From positions 3,048 to 17,709 of the forward strand of contig JAGQVR010000027.1 in NCBI GenBank assembly GCA_020437875.1: a DNA stretch of 14,662 nt. The letters run 5' to 3'. Positions 13,841-14,662 of this stretch are shown here, one piece after another. Within the stretch, counting starts at the first letter, position 1; each line of letters starts with the position of its first letter. The notes under the pieces are model-generated. The model was not told where the DNA came from and did no database searches. It saw only the letters and a list, made by a program, of their open reading frames with translations. Position numbers and translations under genes: made by a program. The DNA is from Flavobacteriales bacterium (GTDB lineage Bacteria; Bacteroidota; Bacteroidia; Flavobacteriales_F; PHOS-HE28).

Positions 13841-13862
13841 TGCTATGCGAAGTTCTGATGCA

Positions 13863-14662
13863 TCAGATGGTGAGCGAGTGCCGCTTGAAGTCCGTTGCGG
13901 TCAGTTCCTTGTCCTGGGTCTTCAGGTATTGCTCCACGCTCAGCTTGTTGTCCTTGATGAACTCCTGGGCGAGCAGGGTGCTCTCCTTGAAGAACTTGTT
14001 CAGGCGGCCATGGGCGATCTTCTCGGCCATGTCGGCGGGCTTGCCTTCCTGGATGGCGAGTTCCTTGCCGATCTCGAGCTCCTTGTCGATCACGCTCTGC
14101 GGGGTGCTCGCCTTGTCCAGGGCAACGGGACCCATGGCGGCCACCTGCATGGCAACGTCCTTCGCGGCGGCCTCGAAGCCGGCCTTGTTCAGGCCCACCA
14201 GGCTGGCCACCTTGTTCCCAGGATGGTTGTAGGCGTACACGAAGGGTGCCTTCACCTCGGCGCAGGCGCTCACGTCGATCTTCTCACCGATCACTCCGGT
14301 CTGCTCGATGAGCTTTTCGGCGACGGACATGCCGTTGCTGTCGTAGGCGGCGGCCTTCAGGCCATCCACGCTGCTCAGTCCTTTCTCCAAGGCGATGGTC
14401 GCCAGCCGTTCGGCCATGGCGCTGAAGTCGGCGTTCTTGGCCACGAAGTCGGTCTCGCAGTTCACGCACACCAGTACGCCATGGTCGCCCGAGGCGTTGG
14501 TCTTCGCGATCACGAGGCCTTCGGTGGCATCGCGGTCGGCGCGTTTGGCGGCCACCTTCTGGCCCTGCTTGCGCAGGATGTCGATGGCGGCTTCGAAATC
14601 GCCATTGGCCTCGGTGAGGGCCTTCTTGCAGTCCATCATGCCCGCGCCGGTCATCTGGCGCA
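13863..14662 (-). CDS. tsf: Elongation factor Ts (5' end outside window)
   Basis: 265 residues are visible, ending at TGA 13865-13863. The first visible residues are R-Q before MTGAGMMDCKKALTEANGDF. Family members start about a dozen residues earlier, so the true start codon lies beyond the right edge, and the in-frame ATG at 14654 is internal. EF-Ts is the nucleotide exchange factor for EF-Tu. Visible features are the N-terminal UBA-like domain with GAGMMDCKKAL, and the EF-Tu contact TDFV within CVNCETDFVAKN (about residues 65-76 of the visible part). The core follows with HPGNKVASLVGL, MQVAAMGP and a C-terminal module LLAQEFIKDNKLSVEQYL. rpsB would be expected just upstream, outside the window. 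A strong terminator follows the gene. Confidence 0.97.
   Translation of the reverse strand, partial: RQMTGAGMMDCKKALTEANGDFEAAIDILRKQGQKVAAKRADRDATEGLVIAKTNASGDHGVLVCVNCETDFVAKNADFSAMAERLATIALEKGLSSVDGLKAAAYDSNGMSVAEKLIEQTGVIGEKIDVSACAEVKAPFVYAYNHPGNKVASLVGLNKAGFEAAAKDVAMQVAAMGPVALDKASTPQSVIDKELEIGKELAIQEGKPADMAEKIAHGRLNKFFKESTLLAQEFIKDNKLSVEQYLKTQDKELTATDFKRHSLTI

Noticed and set aside
12973..14232. 419-codon open frame on the plus strand opposite frr, pyrH and tsf
   Set aside because: It lies antisense to three certain housekeeping genes; its composition (His, Leu, Gly, Ala, Val repeats) is that of a GC-rich shadow frame and it has no motif or start signal.
1..14662. tRNA, rRNA, CRISPR, insertion sequence, phage or defence genes
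   Set aside because: No cloverleaf, direct-repeat array, transposase, integrase or defence domain was seen; intergenic gaps are all under 120 bases.

Overview
The window looks like chromosomal DNA from a GC-rich (about 60% by eye) member of the Bacteroidota, most likely a Flavobacteriales-type bacterium. Three things point there. A secreted cysteine-rich protein ends in a type IX secretion (Por) sorting domain. There is an outer-membrane protein of the DUF5686/carboxypeptidase-regulatory-like family. Most intergenic regions carry a Bacteroidota-style -7 promoter element (TAnnTTTG-like, here TAnnTTnG usually followed by GC), and Shine-Dalgarno sequences are weak or absent. The exact lineage is inference.

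Layout. Positions 1-935 (minus strand): the N-terminal third-order fragment of sucA (2-oxoglutarate dehydrogenase E1), preceded by a small gene of unknown function and a 9-bp hairpin between them. Positions 1004-4589 (plus strand): a secreted protein of unknown function, the T9SS cysteine-rich protein, and an atypical SDR of the TIGR01777/YfcH family. Positions 4628-8868 (minus strand): a tight three-gene operon, transcribed as MMPL/RND transporter, then rfbA (glucose-1-phosphate thymidylyltransferase), then a short-chain polyprenyl diphosphate synthase; the gaps are 6 nt and a 1-nt stop/start overlap. Positions 8943-11384 (minus strand): the DUF5686 outer-membrane protein. Positions 11464-12486 (plus strand): a radical SAM/SPASM protein, divergent from DUF5686 and convergent with frr. 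Positions 12483-14662 (minus strand): tsf (5' end cut by the window), pyrH and frr, the widely conserved translation/nucleotide order. Here pyrH and frr appear to have their own promoters, and a strong terminator follows tsf.

How the genes work together. Most are housekeeping: TCA cycle (sucA), translation (tsf, frr), UMP phosphorylation (pyrH), isoprenoid and dTDP-sugar precursors (prenyl synthase, rfbA). The envelope theme (T9SS cargo, DUF5686 barrel, RND exporter, dTDP-sugar and prenyl supply) is typical of the phylum. I saw no mobile element, CRISPR array, phage, toxin-antitoxin or defence locus, and no RNA gene. No gene-free stretch exceeds 300 bases; the longest gaps are about 70-115 bases and carry promoters, terminators or nothing recognisable. 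I did not find a convincing new multi-gene system. The most unusual points are a terminator U-tract fused to the pyrH promoter, possible near-leaderless starts, the RND-rfbA-prenyl synthase operon, and two small families without known function.
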